NCBI GenBank assembly: GCA_964520655.1
Contig: CAZFNI010000008.1
Coordinates: 28,324 to 92,323 of the forward strand
Source: JACQQW01 sp964520655
GTDB lineage: Bacteria > Omnitrophota > Gorgyraeia > Zapsychrales > Fredricksoniimonadaceae
DNA length: 64,000 bases
Reading direction: 5' to 3'
Shown: one piece after another, positions 33,823 to 41,636 of the stretch
How the letters are laid out: each line of letters opens with the position of its first letter
Position numbering within the stretch: position 1 is the stretch's first letter
Notes under the pieces: model-generated
Told to the model about the DNA's origin: nothing
Database searches by the model: none
Seen by the model: the letters and a program-made list of their open reading frames with translations, nothing else
Translations under genes and position numbers: made by a program

Positions 33823-35445
33823 TTATTTTGATGCCGGCAATAGATCTTTCGTTTTTGTCTTCGACGGCATGAATATGCCGATCACGCCGCTTAATCCTAC
33901 TGTCATGACAATGTTGTAAAAGAAGGCCAGGAATGCCAGTAACAGCAATAGCCCGGAGATCGCGGCTAAGATCATGTAGCCCTGATACTCCCCGTTATAA
34001 TAAATGGTGCGCCGCAGCATGCCGTGTAAGCCCGCCATCCCCATAAAAGCGCCCATCCCAATTCCACCTAATAAATGAGCCCAGAAATGGAAGTTCGCTA
34101 ATTTCTCGCTGTAGAGTTTAGCTCCGTTGGTTAAGATGGGCAGCAGGAAGTAGATCGCGGAATATAACGTCATGGTCAAACCGACTAACACCGCGACGTG
34201 CACGTGCGGCCCGATGATCCATTGCGTATTATGCAAGATGCGGTTTAGTCCCAGGTCCGCCTGGATGATCCCTGCGGGAACAGCCAGGGCGAAACCAAGT
34301 AAGCCGCCTAAAAGGAATTTAAGCGGGTTTGTCATCTTTAGCGGCCTTGCGCTCCATAATGTTGCCAGGGTGATAAAGAAGGCCAGGCCCTGGGTGATTA
34401 ATTCAAACGCCGTGACCAGTTCACCGGAAAGGACTTTGAGAATACCCGGCTGGGCCTGGTCGGACATCAAGTGATGCGACCACACCGTCCAGGAAACGAC
34501 CAGTTCAATAAACAGCGCGGCACGGGCGATGTTCTCCATGAATAATTTCTTACCCGTGATGAGCGTGGCCAGCAAATACCAGGTGCCGGCGACATAGATG
34601 AGCACCAGACCGTCAGCGACTAAGTCGAGTCCCCACCAGAAGAAATTCTTGTAAAGCAGGGCATCGATCGCGGAATGCTTTAAACTGTGGCCTAACACTT
34701 CCGCGAACATATAGACTAAGATCAAGACCCCGGCACAAACAATGACGATGGAATTAAACGCGGTGTCGATGGTGCCGCGGGCGATCGCCGCTACGGGCAG
34801 GGACACAAGATGTTCTTTTTTGTTCTTGTTAAAAAGATTGAGTAAGCCGGTGATCCCAAGGGAAGAGGCCAGCAAGGCTTTACCCGGCTGCGGCTCCATT
34901 CCTTCTGGAGTGTAGGTGATCGTTTTAAAGATGTTGATGACAAAACATACGGTCCCAACCATGACCAACGCGATGCCAACGATAAAGAATATCCCTCCCC
35001 AGACATTGAATTGCGTGAAATCCGCCGGCAGCGGCCAATATAAGGTATAGAGAGGAGCGTAATGGGTCAGAAAACCGGAGCTCCAGAAGATCAATGTCCC
35101 CACCGCCAGCAATGCGCAGGTCCAGTTGGCCAAGCGGATGCTCCAGAGAGGTTTCTTCATTAAGAACGGCACTAAAAAAAGAAAAGCGCCGAAGACGATC
35201 GAATAGGTGGAGCCAAAAATACCAACGAGCGGGTGCGCGGTCATGATGGCGAAATATTGCTGGGAGGGGATGCCAGGGATTGGTGCCACCTGGTAGGCGC
35301 GCATGATCATGCCCTCGACGACAGCGAGTAAATAATAGACCAGCCCGATCACAACGAACCGCAAGGTCATTTTCTGCATTGGCGTTAAGGTGTCTGGTTT
35401 AAAGAGTCCTTCCCGGCCCAAGATGAGTGTGTTTAGAAAGTTCAT
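33823..35445 (-). CDS. NO-reductase-like heme-copper oxidoreductase subunit I
   Basis: Integral membrane protein of 540 aa with about 14 helices. ATG 35445 follows AGGAG; an in-frame ATG at 35490 lies in the upstream gene. Heme ligands are visible: H71 (TAHPLVG) and H414/H416 (GPHVHVAV). H324-H325 (WSHHLMSD) are distal metal ligands. The oxygen-reducing Tyr-His motif GHPEVY is missing. Instead WWGLDLVADG (271-279) aligns with cNorB WWVVHLWVEG, so the FeB ligands His and Glu are both Asp (D274, D278). This points to an NO-reductase-type enzyme with an altered metal site rather than an oxidase. Substitutions like this were described for the gNOR clade, as far as I recall. Confidence 0.8.
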   Translation of the reverse strand: MNFLNTLILGREGLFKPDTLTPMQKMTLRFVVIGLVYYLLAVVEGMIMRAYQVAPIPGIPSQQYFAIMTAHPLVGIFGSTYSIVFGAFLFLVPFLMKKPLWSIRLANWTCALLAVGTLIFWSSGFLTHYAPLYTLYWPLPADFTQFNVWGGIFFIVGIALVMVGTVCFVINIFKTITYTPEGMEPQPGKALLASSLGITGLLNLFNKNKKEHLVSLPVAAIARGTIDTAFNSIVIVCAGVLILVYMFAEVLGHSLKHSAIDALLYKNFFWWGLDLVADGLVLIYVAGTWYLLATLITGKKLFMENIARAALFIELVVSWTVWSHHLMSDQAQPGILKVLSGELVTAFELITQGLAFFITLATLWSARPLKMTNPLKFLLGGLLGFALAVPAGIIQADLGLNRILHNTQWIIGPHVHVAVLVGLTMTLYSAIYFLLPILTNGAKLYSEKLANFHFWAHLLGGIGMGAFMGMAGLHGMLRRTIYYNGEYQGYMILAAISGLLLLLAFLAFFYNIVMTVGLSGVIGIFMPSKTKTKDLLPASK

Positions 35446-35470
35446 ATGATGCTCCTGTTGAAATGGTTGA

Positions 35471-36019
35471 TTATTCAGTAACCTCGACAACGTCTTTTTC
35501 GATCATTTGATCTCCTTTGGGGCCGGAATATTCCGTGGAACGGATGGTGTATGTTCCCGGGCGGTCGAACTGCCACAGGACATCATTGATGTGCCCGGGG
35601 ATGACCTGCATCTGGAAGATCATGCTGTTGTCTTTTCGAAACAACCCGAAACCATAGGTCAGGTCGTTTGAGGAAACCCGGAACGATACGCGCTCTTTGG
35701 TCTTCATGACCAGCTTTTCTGAAGGTAAATAGAATTTATGGTCTTTGATGACAATATCGAATGTTTTATCCGGCGTGATCTTGGCGCGGTTTAAGTCCAT
35801 CTCTTTCCAGGGGATGGTGTGATAGGTGACTAAGTGAAGACATACGCCCAGCGCGATCAAGAAGGCGGCGAATGAATAGAATAATTTGGGTGAAACAGGA
35901 CTGCTGTTTTTGTCATGGGTGACTTTGTAGGCGAACCAGCCCATGATGATCATGATGATCACGACGTAAAACGTGTAGAGGGCGGTTTGCCCCATCAGTA
36001 CTACATTGGAATCAACCAT
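35471..36019 (-). CDS. Subunit II-like membrane cupredoxin lacking CuA ligands
   Basis: Protein of 182 aa with two N-terminal helices (about 10-30 and 45-65) and a periplasmic cupredoxin domain. The fold matches oxidase subunit II (IPGHINDVLWQFDRPGTYTIRSTEYSGPKGDQM), but the CuA motif C-S-E-x-C-G-x2-H-x2-M reads S-T-E-Y-S-G-P-K-G-D-Q-M: both Cys are Ser and the His is lost. The upstream His is also absent (DLTYGF instead of a typical V-I-H-S-F). It therefore cannot hold CuA, as in quinol-linked enzymes. The stop lies 25 nt before subunit I; same operon. Confidence 0.85.
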   Translation of the reverse strand: MVDSNVVLMGQTALYTFYVVIIMIIMGWFAYKVTHDKNSSPVSPKLFYSFAAFLIALGVCLHLVTYHTIPWKEMDLNRAKITPDKTFDIVIKDHKFYLPSEKLVMKTKERVSFRVSSNDLTYGFGLFRKDNSMIFQMQVIPGHINDVLWQFDRPGTYTIRSTEYSGPKGDQMIEKDVVEVTE

Positions 36020-36033
36020 GTTGGCCTCCGTTG

Positions 36034-36459
36034 TTATTGCTGAAAGTTCATGTTCGCTTTGATCAGATGCGCCAGTGTCTTATTGCCAAGGGTTTTCTGC
36101 ATCCGTGCTTTCATCCCTTTCCAGGTATGGTGCATGGGGCAGGGCATGTCATCGTTACAGGTGTGCAGCCCCAGAATGCATTCATCATAAACGTCTTCCC
36201 CCTCAAGGACTTTGATCAGCTCGAGGATGGAAATGTCTTTGGGGTGTTTGATGAATGTATAACCGCCTTTGGGGCCCGTGACCGTTCTGAGATAGCCAGC
36301 CTGGGAGAGTGTTTGCAGGGCTTTACGGGTGAAAGACTCCGGAACATCTGCTTTTTGGCACAGCCAGGTGGCGGTAAATGATCCGTTGATGGCATCAAGT
36401 GGCAAAGCCGAAAGGGCTTTGAGGGCGTAGGAGCAATTCTTGGAATACAATCTGAACAT
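36034..36459 (-). CDS. Rrf2-family regulator with three-Cys cluster motif (NsrR/IscR-like)
   Basis: DNA-binding protein of 141 aa. The N-terminal winged helix ends in GPKGGYTF, the Rrf2 wing. Cysteines C94, C101 and C107 (C-x6-C-x5-C) fit an iron-sulfur cluster as in NsrR and IscR. It is the first gene of the operon with the NO-reductase-like subunits (14-nt gap), which argues for NO sensing. An inverted repeat covering its own -10 box suggests autorepression. It is a paralogue of the regulator at 53269, with the same cysteine spacing. Confidence 0.9.
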   Translation of the reverse strand: MFRLYSKNCSYALKALSALPLDAINGSFTATWLCQKADVPESFTRKALQTLSQAGYLRTVTGPKGGYTFIKHPKDISILELIKVLEGEDVYDECILGLHTCNDDMPCPMHHTWKGMKARMQKTLGNKTLAHLIKANMNFQQ

Positions 36460-36472
36460 GGTTTGATCCTTA

Positions 36473-36496
36473 ATTATGGACTATTTTATCCATAAT
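36473..36496. promoter_or_regulatory. Rrf2 operator overlapping the -10 box
   Basis: ATTATGGA (36473-36480), 8 nt, TCCATAAT (36489-36496): perfect 8-bp arms. The spacer contains the -10 box of the reverse-strand promoter, the expected place for an autorepressor. Confidence 0.75.
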
Positions 36497-36512
36497 AGAT
36501 TTTCATTGTCAA
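36483..36512 (-). promoter_or_regulatory. Promoter of the rrf2 / NO-reductase-like operon
   Basis: On the reverse strand: TTGACA (36512-36507), 18-nt spacer, TAAAAT (36488-36483). It is placed 24 nt upstream of the regulator start. Confidence 0.7.
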
Positions 36513-36535
36513 GGTTTTTTTGTTGAGGGCACACC

Positions 36536-36564
36536 TTGCCTTTTTGGACAACGTGGTCTATGAT
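36536..36564 (+). promoter_or_regulatory. Promoter of APS kinase gene, leaderless
   Basis: TTGCCT (36536-36541), 17-nt spacer, TATGAT (36559-36564). ATG 36571 follows after 6 nt, so the mRNA should start at the start codon. Confidence 0.6.
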
Positions 36565-36570
36565 GTCAAG

Positions 36571-37113
36571 ATGTCTGTTCCATCCCACGACCAACCAGGC
36601 TGCGTTATTTGGCTGACAGGGCTTTCCGGTTCCGGCAAGACCACGCTGGCTAAAGAGGTATGTCGGCGTTTGGCGGCAAAGACCCCCCGTGTGGAGCATT
36701 TAGACGGTGATGCTGTCCGCGAGGTGTTCCCGTTGATCGGGTATGACCGGGATTCCCGCAATGATCATATCCGCCGTATAGGGTTCTTGGCCTCAAGGCT
36801 GGAGAAACACGGCGTGATCGTCGTTGCATCTTTTATTTCACCCTATCAGGAGTCGCGTGATTTTACCCGCAAACTCTGCCGTCATTTTATCGAAGTCTAT
36901 CTTAACGCGCCGCTGGCTGTTTGCGAGAGCAGGGACCCTAAGGGGTTATATAAAAAAGCCAGGGAAGGGAAGATCACAAATTTTACGGGCGTTCAGGAGC
37001 CTTATGAGCCGCCCGCATCCCCTGAGTTAACACTGGATACATCACAATTGACTGTTGATCGGTGTGTGGATCTGATCCTTGATAATTCAGGTGCAGGTTT
37101 AAGGCGGTCATGA
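36571..37113 (+). CDS. cysC: Adenylyl-sulfate (APS) kinase
   Basis: Phosphorylates APS to PAPS. The chain of 180 aa begins with the P-loop GLSGSGKTT (near 17-25). Family motifs are HLDGDAVRE, RRIGFLA, SFISPYQESRD, CESRDPKGLYKKAREGKITNFTGV and the C-terminal PASPELTLDT. The start 36571 follows the promoter directly; upstream in-frame codons lie in the promoter. No ATP sulfurylase or reductase genes adjoin, so PAPS may serve sulfotransfer rather than assimilation; this is inference. Malic enzyme follows 34 nt later with its own Shine-Dalgarno. Confidence 0.96.
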   Translation: MSVPSHDQPGCVIWLTGLSGSGKTTLAKEVCRRLAAKTPRVEHLDGDAVREVFPLIGYDRDSRNDHIRRIGFLASRLEKHGVIVVASFISPYQESRDFTRKLCRHFIEVYLNAPLAVCESRDPKGLYKKAREGKITNFTGVQEPYEPPASPELTLDTSQLTVDRCVDLILDNSGAGLRRS

Positions 37114-37147
37114 TCAATCTTAGGAAGTATTTTTAAAGGAGTTGTAT

Positions 37148-38593
37148 ATGGAAGCGTCAAATTATGCGTCAAACAACAGATTTACGGTGCGGCTGGAATT
37201 GATCAACAAACCCGGGGTGTTTGCTTCAGTGGCGACATTGATCGCTTCAGAAAAGGCGGACCTTGGCGCGGTGGACATCGTCGAAGTCACGCCGGGGAAG
37301 ATCATCCGCGATGTCACATTTGATGTGGCAAGGGAAAAAGATGCCGATAAGATACTAAAAGAGATCGCGAAATTAAAGAATGTGAAAGTGATCGCGGTGT
37401 CCGACAGGGTGTTGCTTTTGCACTTGGGCGGGAAGATTCAGGTCCAGAATAAGGTGCCGATACAAACGCGCAGCCAGCTCTCCATGGCTTATACACCAGG
37501 CGTGGCCAAGGTGTCGCAGGCGATCGCCGCAGCCCCGGAGAATGTATATAAGCTGACGGTTAAAAGCAACAGCGTGGCGGTCGTGACTGACGGATCGGCT
37601 ATTTTGGGGCTGGGGAATTTAGGGCCGGAAGCTGCGCTGCCGGTCATGGAAGGCAAGGCCATGATCTTTAAGGAATTTGCCGGCATTGATGCCTGGCCGA
37701 TCTGTTTGGCGACCCAGGATGTTGACGAGATCGTGCGTACGGTGGAGAATATCGCGCCGGCTTTCGGCGGGATCAATCTGGAAGATATCAGCGCGCCGCG
37801 TTGTTTTGAGATCGAGGATAGATTAAAGAAGTCGCTGTCCATCCCGGTGATGCACGACGATCAGCATGGAACGGCGGTTGTTATTTTAGCAGCGCTGAAA
37901 AACGCGTTAAAGATCGTAAAGAAAGACATCAGGCAAGTGCGCATCGTCGTCAGTGGTTTGGGCGCGGCGGGTGCCGCGTGCTGCCGCATTTTACTTGCGG
38001 CGGGTGTCGAGCATTTAGTGGCCTGCAACCGCAAAGGCGCGGTATTGAACGTAACCCCGGCTAACTGCAGGCAGGCAAGTCAGGACCTGTTCACCTTCGT
38101 CCATAAAGATGAGCCGACCATGTCGCTTGGTCAGGCGCTGAAAGGCGCGGATGTTTTTATCGGTGTATCATTCGGAAATATCTTAGGCGTTGCGGATATC
38201 CAGAAAATGAAAAAGGACCGCATTGTCTTTGCCATGTCCAATCCTGACCCTGAGGTCGATCCCTATAAAGCGATCCGTTCCTGCCGCATTTTTGCCACAG
38301 GCCGTTCCGATTTCCCTAATCAGATCAATAATGCACTGGCATTCCCGGGGATCTTTCGTGGCGCGCTCAATGTGCGAGCGAAAGAGATCAATGAAGCGAT
38401 GAAGATCGCGGCCTCCGACGCTATTGCCGGACTTATCCATAACGATCAGTTAAGTAGTGAATATATCATCCCCAGTATTTTTGACAAACGAGTCGTGGAT
38501 GCGGTGACCAAGGCGGTGGAGAAAGCTGCGTATGCCACCAAGGTCGCGCGTAAACGTTACTTAACAGAAAATAAAAGCGAGATCATCAGCTAA
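37148..38593 (+). CDS. NAD(P)-dependent malic enzyme with N-terminal ACT domain
   Basis: Oxidatively decarboxylates malate to pyruvate. The 481-aa chain starts at ATG 37148 behind AAAGGAG. An N-terminal ACT domain (about 10-85; VRLELINKPGVFASVATLIA) is expected to bind a small-molecule effector. The malic domain follows with MAYTPGVAKVSQAI, VTDGSAILGLGNLGPEAALPVMEGKA and MHDDQHGTAVV, and the NAD-binding domain with VSGLGAAGAACC. The phosphotransacetylase domain of MaeB proteins is absent. The stop shares one base with the next start (TAATG), so the two are coupled. Confidence 0.95.
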   Translation: MEASNYASNNRFTVRLELINKPGVFASVATLIASEKADLGAVDIVEVTPGKIIRDVTFDVAREKDADKILKEIAKLKNVKVIAVSDRVLLLHLGGKIQVQNKVPIQTRSQLSMAYTPGVAKVSQAIAAAPENVYKLTVKSNSVAVVTDGSAILGLGNLGPEAALPVMEGKAMIFKEFAGIDAWPICLATQDVDEIVRTVENIAPAFGGINLEDISAPRCFEIEDRLKKSLSIPVMHDDQHGTAVVILAALKNALKIVKKDIRQVRIVVSGLGAAGAACCRILLAAGVEHLVACNRKGAVLNVTPANCRQASQDLFTFVHKDEPTMSLGQALKGADVFIGVSFGNILGVADIQKMKKDRIVFAMSNPDPEVDPYKAIRSCRIFATGRSDFPNQINNALAFPGIFRGALNVRAKEINEAMKIAASDAIAGLIHNDQLSSEYIIPSIFDKRVVDAVTKAVEKAAYATKVARKRYLTENKSEIIS

Positions 38594-41064
38594 TGGAACG
38601 CGATCAGGTCAGAACAGGGTATGTGGTGGTTTTCTGGGTTTCTCTGTTGTGTATTTGCTTAGAGCTGCTGCAGACGCGTATCCTCAATCTCAAGGCCTGG
38701 AACCATGTGGTCTATACCGTTATTCCTTTCGCGATGCTGGGATATGGCATCGGGGCAAATTTGGTCTTTATCCTGGATAGCCGGCTAAAAAAGATCGGAT
38801 CTGAGAAGGTCTTATCCTGGGGGCTTTTTGCTGTCGGGATCTTAAGTTTTGCTACCGCGCTTTTGATCAAAGACCTGCCGCTTCGGGTGGAATACATCGT
38901 CACTATCTTTGCCAATATCCGCTCGGTGGGGATGCTCTTGCTTGCCTACAGTATTTTCATGGTCCCGTTCATTGCAGTTGGTTTTCTCATTGTGTATTTA
39001 TTCCTGAATAATACCACCTACACGAACCGTTTGTATTTCTGGGATTTGCTGGGCGCTGGAGCAGGGGCTGCCTTATTTTTTGTATTGATCAATAATACGG
39101 ATGTTTTCCATTCGTTGTTGATATTATCCGGCGTTACTATGGCGCTGGGCGTATGGGCGGCACGCCCCAAACATTATTGGCGCTGGGCAGCCGGGATCTT
39201 GGTTGTGCTCATGGCGCTGCTGACATTTTGGCCGGAGCCGTTGGAGTATGCCATCGATCCTAATAAAGGGTGGGAATGGATCCCGGGAAGGTATAGCTCC
39301 GGTGATTCCACCCAAATGGTATCCCGCTGGCACCCGATGGGACGTACTGATATTTTTTTGATCAACAGCGAAGAGGCAAGGACAAGGATGTTCACCTCCA
39401 ATCGCGGTACATTTGAGATCAACGTAGAACCTCCTCCTGATGTCGCGTATATCTCAACGAATTTCCTGGCGGGCAGTCCGATCTATGCTTTATCAAACGA
39501 AGGGATCGCCAAACGCTCCTCAATATTGCAGTTATTCAGCCAGGACATGGAGGTCGCTTACACGCTTGTCAAAGATCCGAAAGTGACGATCATTGGTGTC
39601 GGCGGAGGCCGTGATATCTTTATGGCGAAGACGCACGGGGCGTCCCAGATCGTTGGCGCGGAGATCAATCCGGGGATCTATAAGGAAATGATGCCGGGCG
39701 GGAAGATGTATGATTTCTCTGGGCGCATGTATACGGCTCCTAATACCGCCATTGAGAATATCGACGGGAGGAACTTGGTCAAGCGGCTGCCCTCCGGCAG
39801 TCAGGACATTGTCATTTTAAACGGGGTGGATACTTTTTCCGGTCTTTCTTCCGGCGCTTATGCGTATGCGGAAAGTTATTTATACACACAAGAAGCCGTC
39901 GAAGATTACATGCGTGTGTTAAATGACAAGGGGATCCTCAATGTTTACCGCTGGACCTTTGATGATATGCCCCGTGAGGAATTGCGCCTGCACGCGATCA
40001 TCCTTTCGGCGCTGGATAAGATAGGGGTCAAGAATCCTGAGGATCATGTCTTGATCGGGTTGGCGGGCTGGTCGATCTTTTTGGTGCGTAAAACACCGTT
40101 CACGCCCCAGGAACGCGCCATGGTCTTTGATTATTTCCGAAAACACAAAGTGGCTCCTGTGTTCCCGGCTGAAGAGTGGCTGAAAAAAGGGGGTTCGATC
40201 GGTCTGGTATTCAATGATTATGCTGTGCTTTTCAAGAAGCATATGCAGGGTTATCTGGAGCGGATGTATAAATATGATATCAGTGTGGTCAACGACGACA
40301 AACCGTTCTTTTATAAGTATTACAAATTGAGCTTGTTCAATCCCTTTAAAGCGGTGGCCGCGCATTATTCCGGAACGGTGATCTTTTTGACCCAGGGGTT
40401 GATCTTTCTGCAGGCGCTGATCTTTATCGCTCTTTTTGTGATGCTGCCGCTGTTCGTGTTCAAGAAGCAGGGGATCACGGCATTGCCGGCAGGATCCGTC
40501 AAGCCGTTCGTTCTCTATTTTGCCTGTCTGGGGCTTGGCTATATGTTCATTGAGATCGCGCTGATGCAGCGCTTTACTGTTTTATTGGGCAGTCCCATCT
40601 ATTCGATCAGCCTTGTTCTGGCGGTCCTGCTTGGCGGCAGCGGCTGTGGAAGTTTTGCGATCGAGGGACTGGAGAAACGCTTTGGATTGAACGGCCCCAA
40701 AATGATCCACGTGATGACGGCTGCCGTGGTTGTGTACGTGCTGGCATTGATCATGCTGGGGATCCGGGTTTACGATATGTTCATGCCGATGAATTTGTTG
40801 TGGCGCATGGTCATCGTCGCTGTATTGACGTTCCCTTTAGGATTCTTCCTTGGCGTGTTTTTCCCGTGCGGGCTAAAAGCCGGCTGCCGCCATCATGCTC
40901 AGACGATTCCCTGGGCGTGGGGGATCAATTGCGGATTTAGCGTATTGGGTTCGATCTTAGTCATCATGATCGCCCAGTTTTTGGGCTTCAATCATGTGCT
41001 GATCCTGGCCTGCGTGATCTATTTAGCCGCAGCCCTCGCTTTCAACCGTTTGAGTAAGGAATAG
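38593..41064 (+). CDS. Polytopic membrane protein with spermidine-synthase-like domain
   Basis: Protein of 823 aa: six N-terminal helices, a central Rossmann domain, and about six to seven C-terminal helices. The central part (VTIIGVGGGRDIFMAKTHGASQIVGAEINP) is the nucleotide-binding loop of the spermidine synthase / class I methyltransferase fold, and SGAYAYAESYLYTQEAVEDYMRVL resembles the later synthase helix. Membrane-embedded relatives are widespread; their reaction is not established and a polyamine role should not be assumed. It overlaps malic enzyme by one base. No terminator is seen in the 82 nt before the MarR unit. Confidence 0.8.
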   Translation: MERDQVRTGYVVVFWVSLLCICLELLQTRILNLKAWNHVVYTVIPFAMLGYGIGANLVFILDSRLKKIGSEKVLSWGLFAVGILSFATALLIKDLPLRVEYIVTIFANIRSVGMLLLAYSIFMVPFIAVGFLIVYLFLNNTTYTNRLYFWDLLGAGAGAALFFVLINNTDVFHSLLILSGVTMALGVWAARPKHYWRWAAGILVVLMALLTFWPEPLEYAIDPNKGWEWIPGRYSSGDSTQMVSRWHPMGRTDIFLINSEEARTRMFTSNRGTFEINVEPPPDVAYISTNFLAGSPIYALSNEGIAKRSSILQLFSQDMEVAYTLVKDPKVTIIGVGGGRDIFMAKTHGASQIVGAEINPGIYKEMMPGGKMYDFSGRMYTAPNTAIENIDGRNLVKRLPSGSQDIVILNGVDTFSGLSSGAYAYAESYLYTQEAVEDYMRVLNDKGILNVYRWTFDDMPREELRLHAIILSALDKIGVKNPEDHVLIGLAGWSIFLVRKTPFTPQERAMVFDYFRKHKVAPVFPAEEWLKKGGSIGLVFNDYAVLFKKHMQGYLERMYKYDISVVNDDKPFFYKYYKLSLFNPFKAVAAHYSGTVIFLTQGLIFLQALIFIALFVMLPLFVFKKQGITALPAGSVKPFVLYFACLGLGYMFIEIALMQRFTVLLGSPIYSISLVLAVLLGGSGCGSFAIEGLEKRFGLNGPKMIHVMTAAVVVYVLALIMLGIRVYDMFMPMNLLWRMVIVAVLTFPLGFFLGVFFPCGLKAGCRHHAQTIPWAWGINCGFSVLGSILVIMIAQFLGFNHVLILACVIYLAAALAFNRLSKE

Positions 41065-41110
41065 TAATAACTCCCCTGTGTGCCTGATAGCCGCATCGAT
41101 GATGCCGGCA

Positions 41111-41139
41111 TTGACAAATTCACCCTGAAACGCTATACT
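41111..41139 (+). promoter_or_regulatory. Near-consensus promoter of the MarR / RND operon
   Basis: TTGACA (41111-41116), 17-nt spacer, TATACT (41134-41139). This is among the strongest sigma-70 promoters in the window, as expected for an operon held off by a repressor. Confidence 0.8.
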
Positions 41140-41144
41140 CTTTA

Positions 41145-41160
41145 AGTTGCATATGCAACT
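41145..41160. promoter_or_regulatory. MarR operator palindrome
   Basis: AGTTGCATATGCAACT is a perfect 16-bp palindrome at the predicted transcription start and overlapping the likely start codon. A related sequence (GTTGAATATGCAACT, 41631-41645) overlaps the start of the adaptor gene. Confidence 0.75.
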
Positions 41161-41611
41161 AAAAAATATGGCCGATAAACCTTACATCCTGGAAGATTCA
41201 TTAGGATACAGTCTTGGCCGCGCAGCCAGGTCTTTGGGGGCGCGGGTGAACCATAATTTCACCGCAGCCTCTTTGGACGTGACTTGTGAGCAATGGGCGA
41301 TCATGGCTCATTTGGGAAAGAAGAACGGTTTAAGCCAACAGGAATTGGCCGGCTTAACGTGTAAAGATAAGACCAGTATGACCCGGCTTATCGACAATAT
41401 GGAGAAGCACAGTCTGGTCGTGCGTATCCCGGATAAAAGCGATAAGCGCCAGAAGCTGATCTATTTGACCAAAAAGGGTCAGGACCTGCAGGATAGACTG
41501 GTCAAAGTGATACAGCGGTCATTGCAGGAAGCACAAAAAGGTATTAGTTCCAAGGACTTACAGACTTGTAAATGTGTATTGCGAAAGATCTATGAGAACG
41601 CCAAATTATAA
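41153..41611 (+). CDS. MarR-family transcriptional regulator
   Basis: Winged-helix repressor of 152 aa. The recognition helix is in LSQQELAGLTCKDKTSMTRLIDNME and the wing in VVRIPDKSDKRQKLIYLT, the conserved DxRxK-type MarR wing. Start candidates are TTG 41147, ATG 41153 and ATG 41168; none has a Shine-Dalgarno, so the mRNA may be leaderless. It heads an RND efflux operon and probably represses it through the palindrome at 41145, as MarR/MexR-type regulators do. The inducer is unknown. The adaptor gene follows after 25 nt. Confidence 0.92.
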   Translation: MQLKNMADKPYILEDSLGYSLGRAARSLGARVNHNFTAASLDVTCEQWAIMAHLGKKNGLSQQELAGLTCKDKTSMTRLIDNMEKHSLVVRIPDKSDKRQKLIYLTKKGQDLQDRLVKVIQRSLQEAQKGISSKDLQTCKCVLRKIYENAKL

Positions 41612-41636
41612 CCAGCAGCAAGAGAAATGGTTGAAT

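Noticed and set aside
35471..36019. Annotating it as a CuA-binding coxB
   Set aside because: Both CuA cysteines and the histidines are replaced, so it cannot carry CuA.
38593..41064. Calling this gene speE (spermidine synthase)
   Set aside because: Only the Rossmann part matches; the protein is a 12-13 helix membrane protein and no other polyamine gene is nearby.
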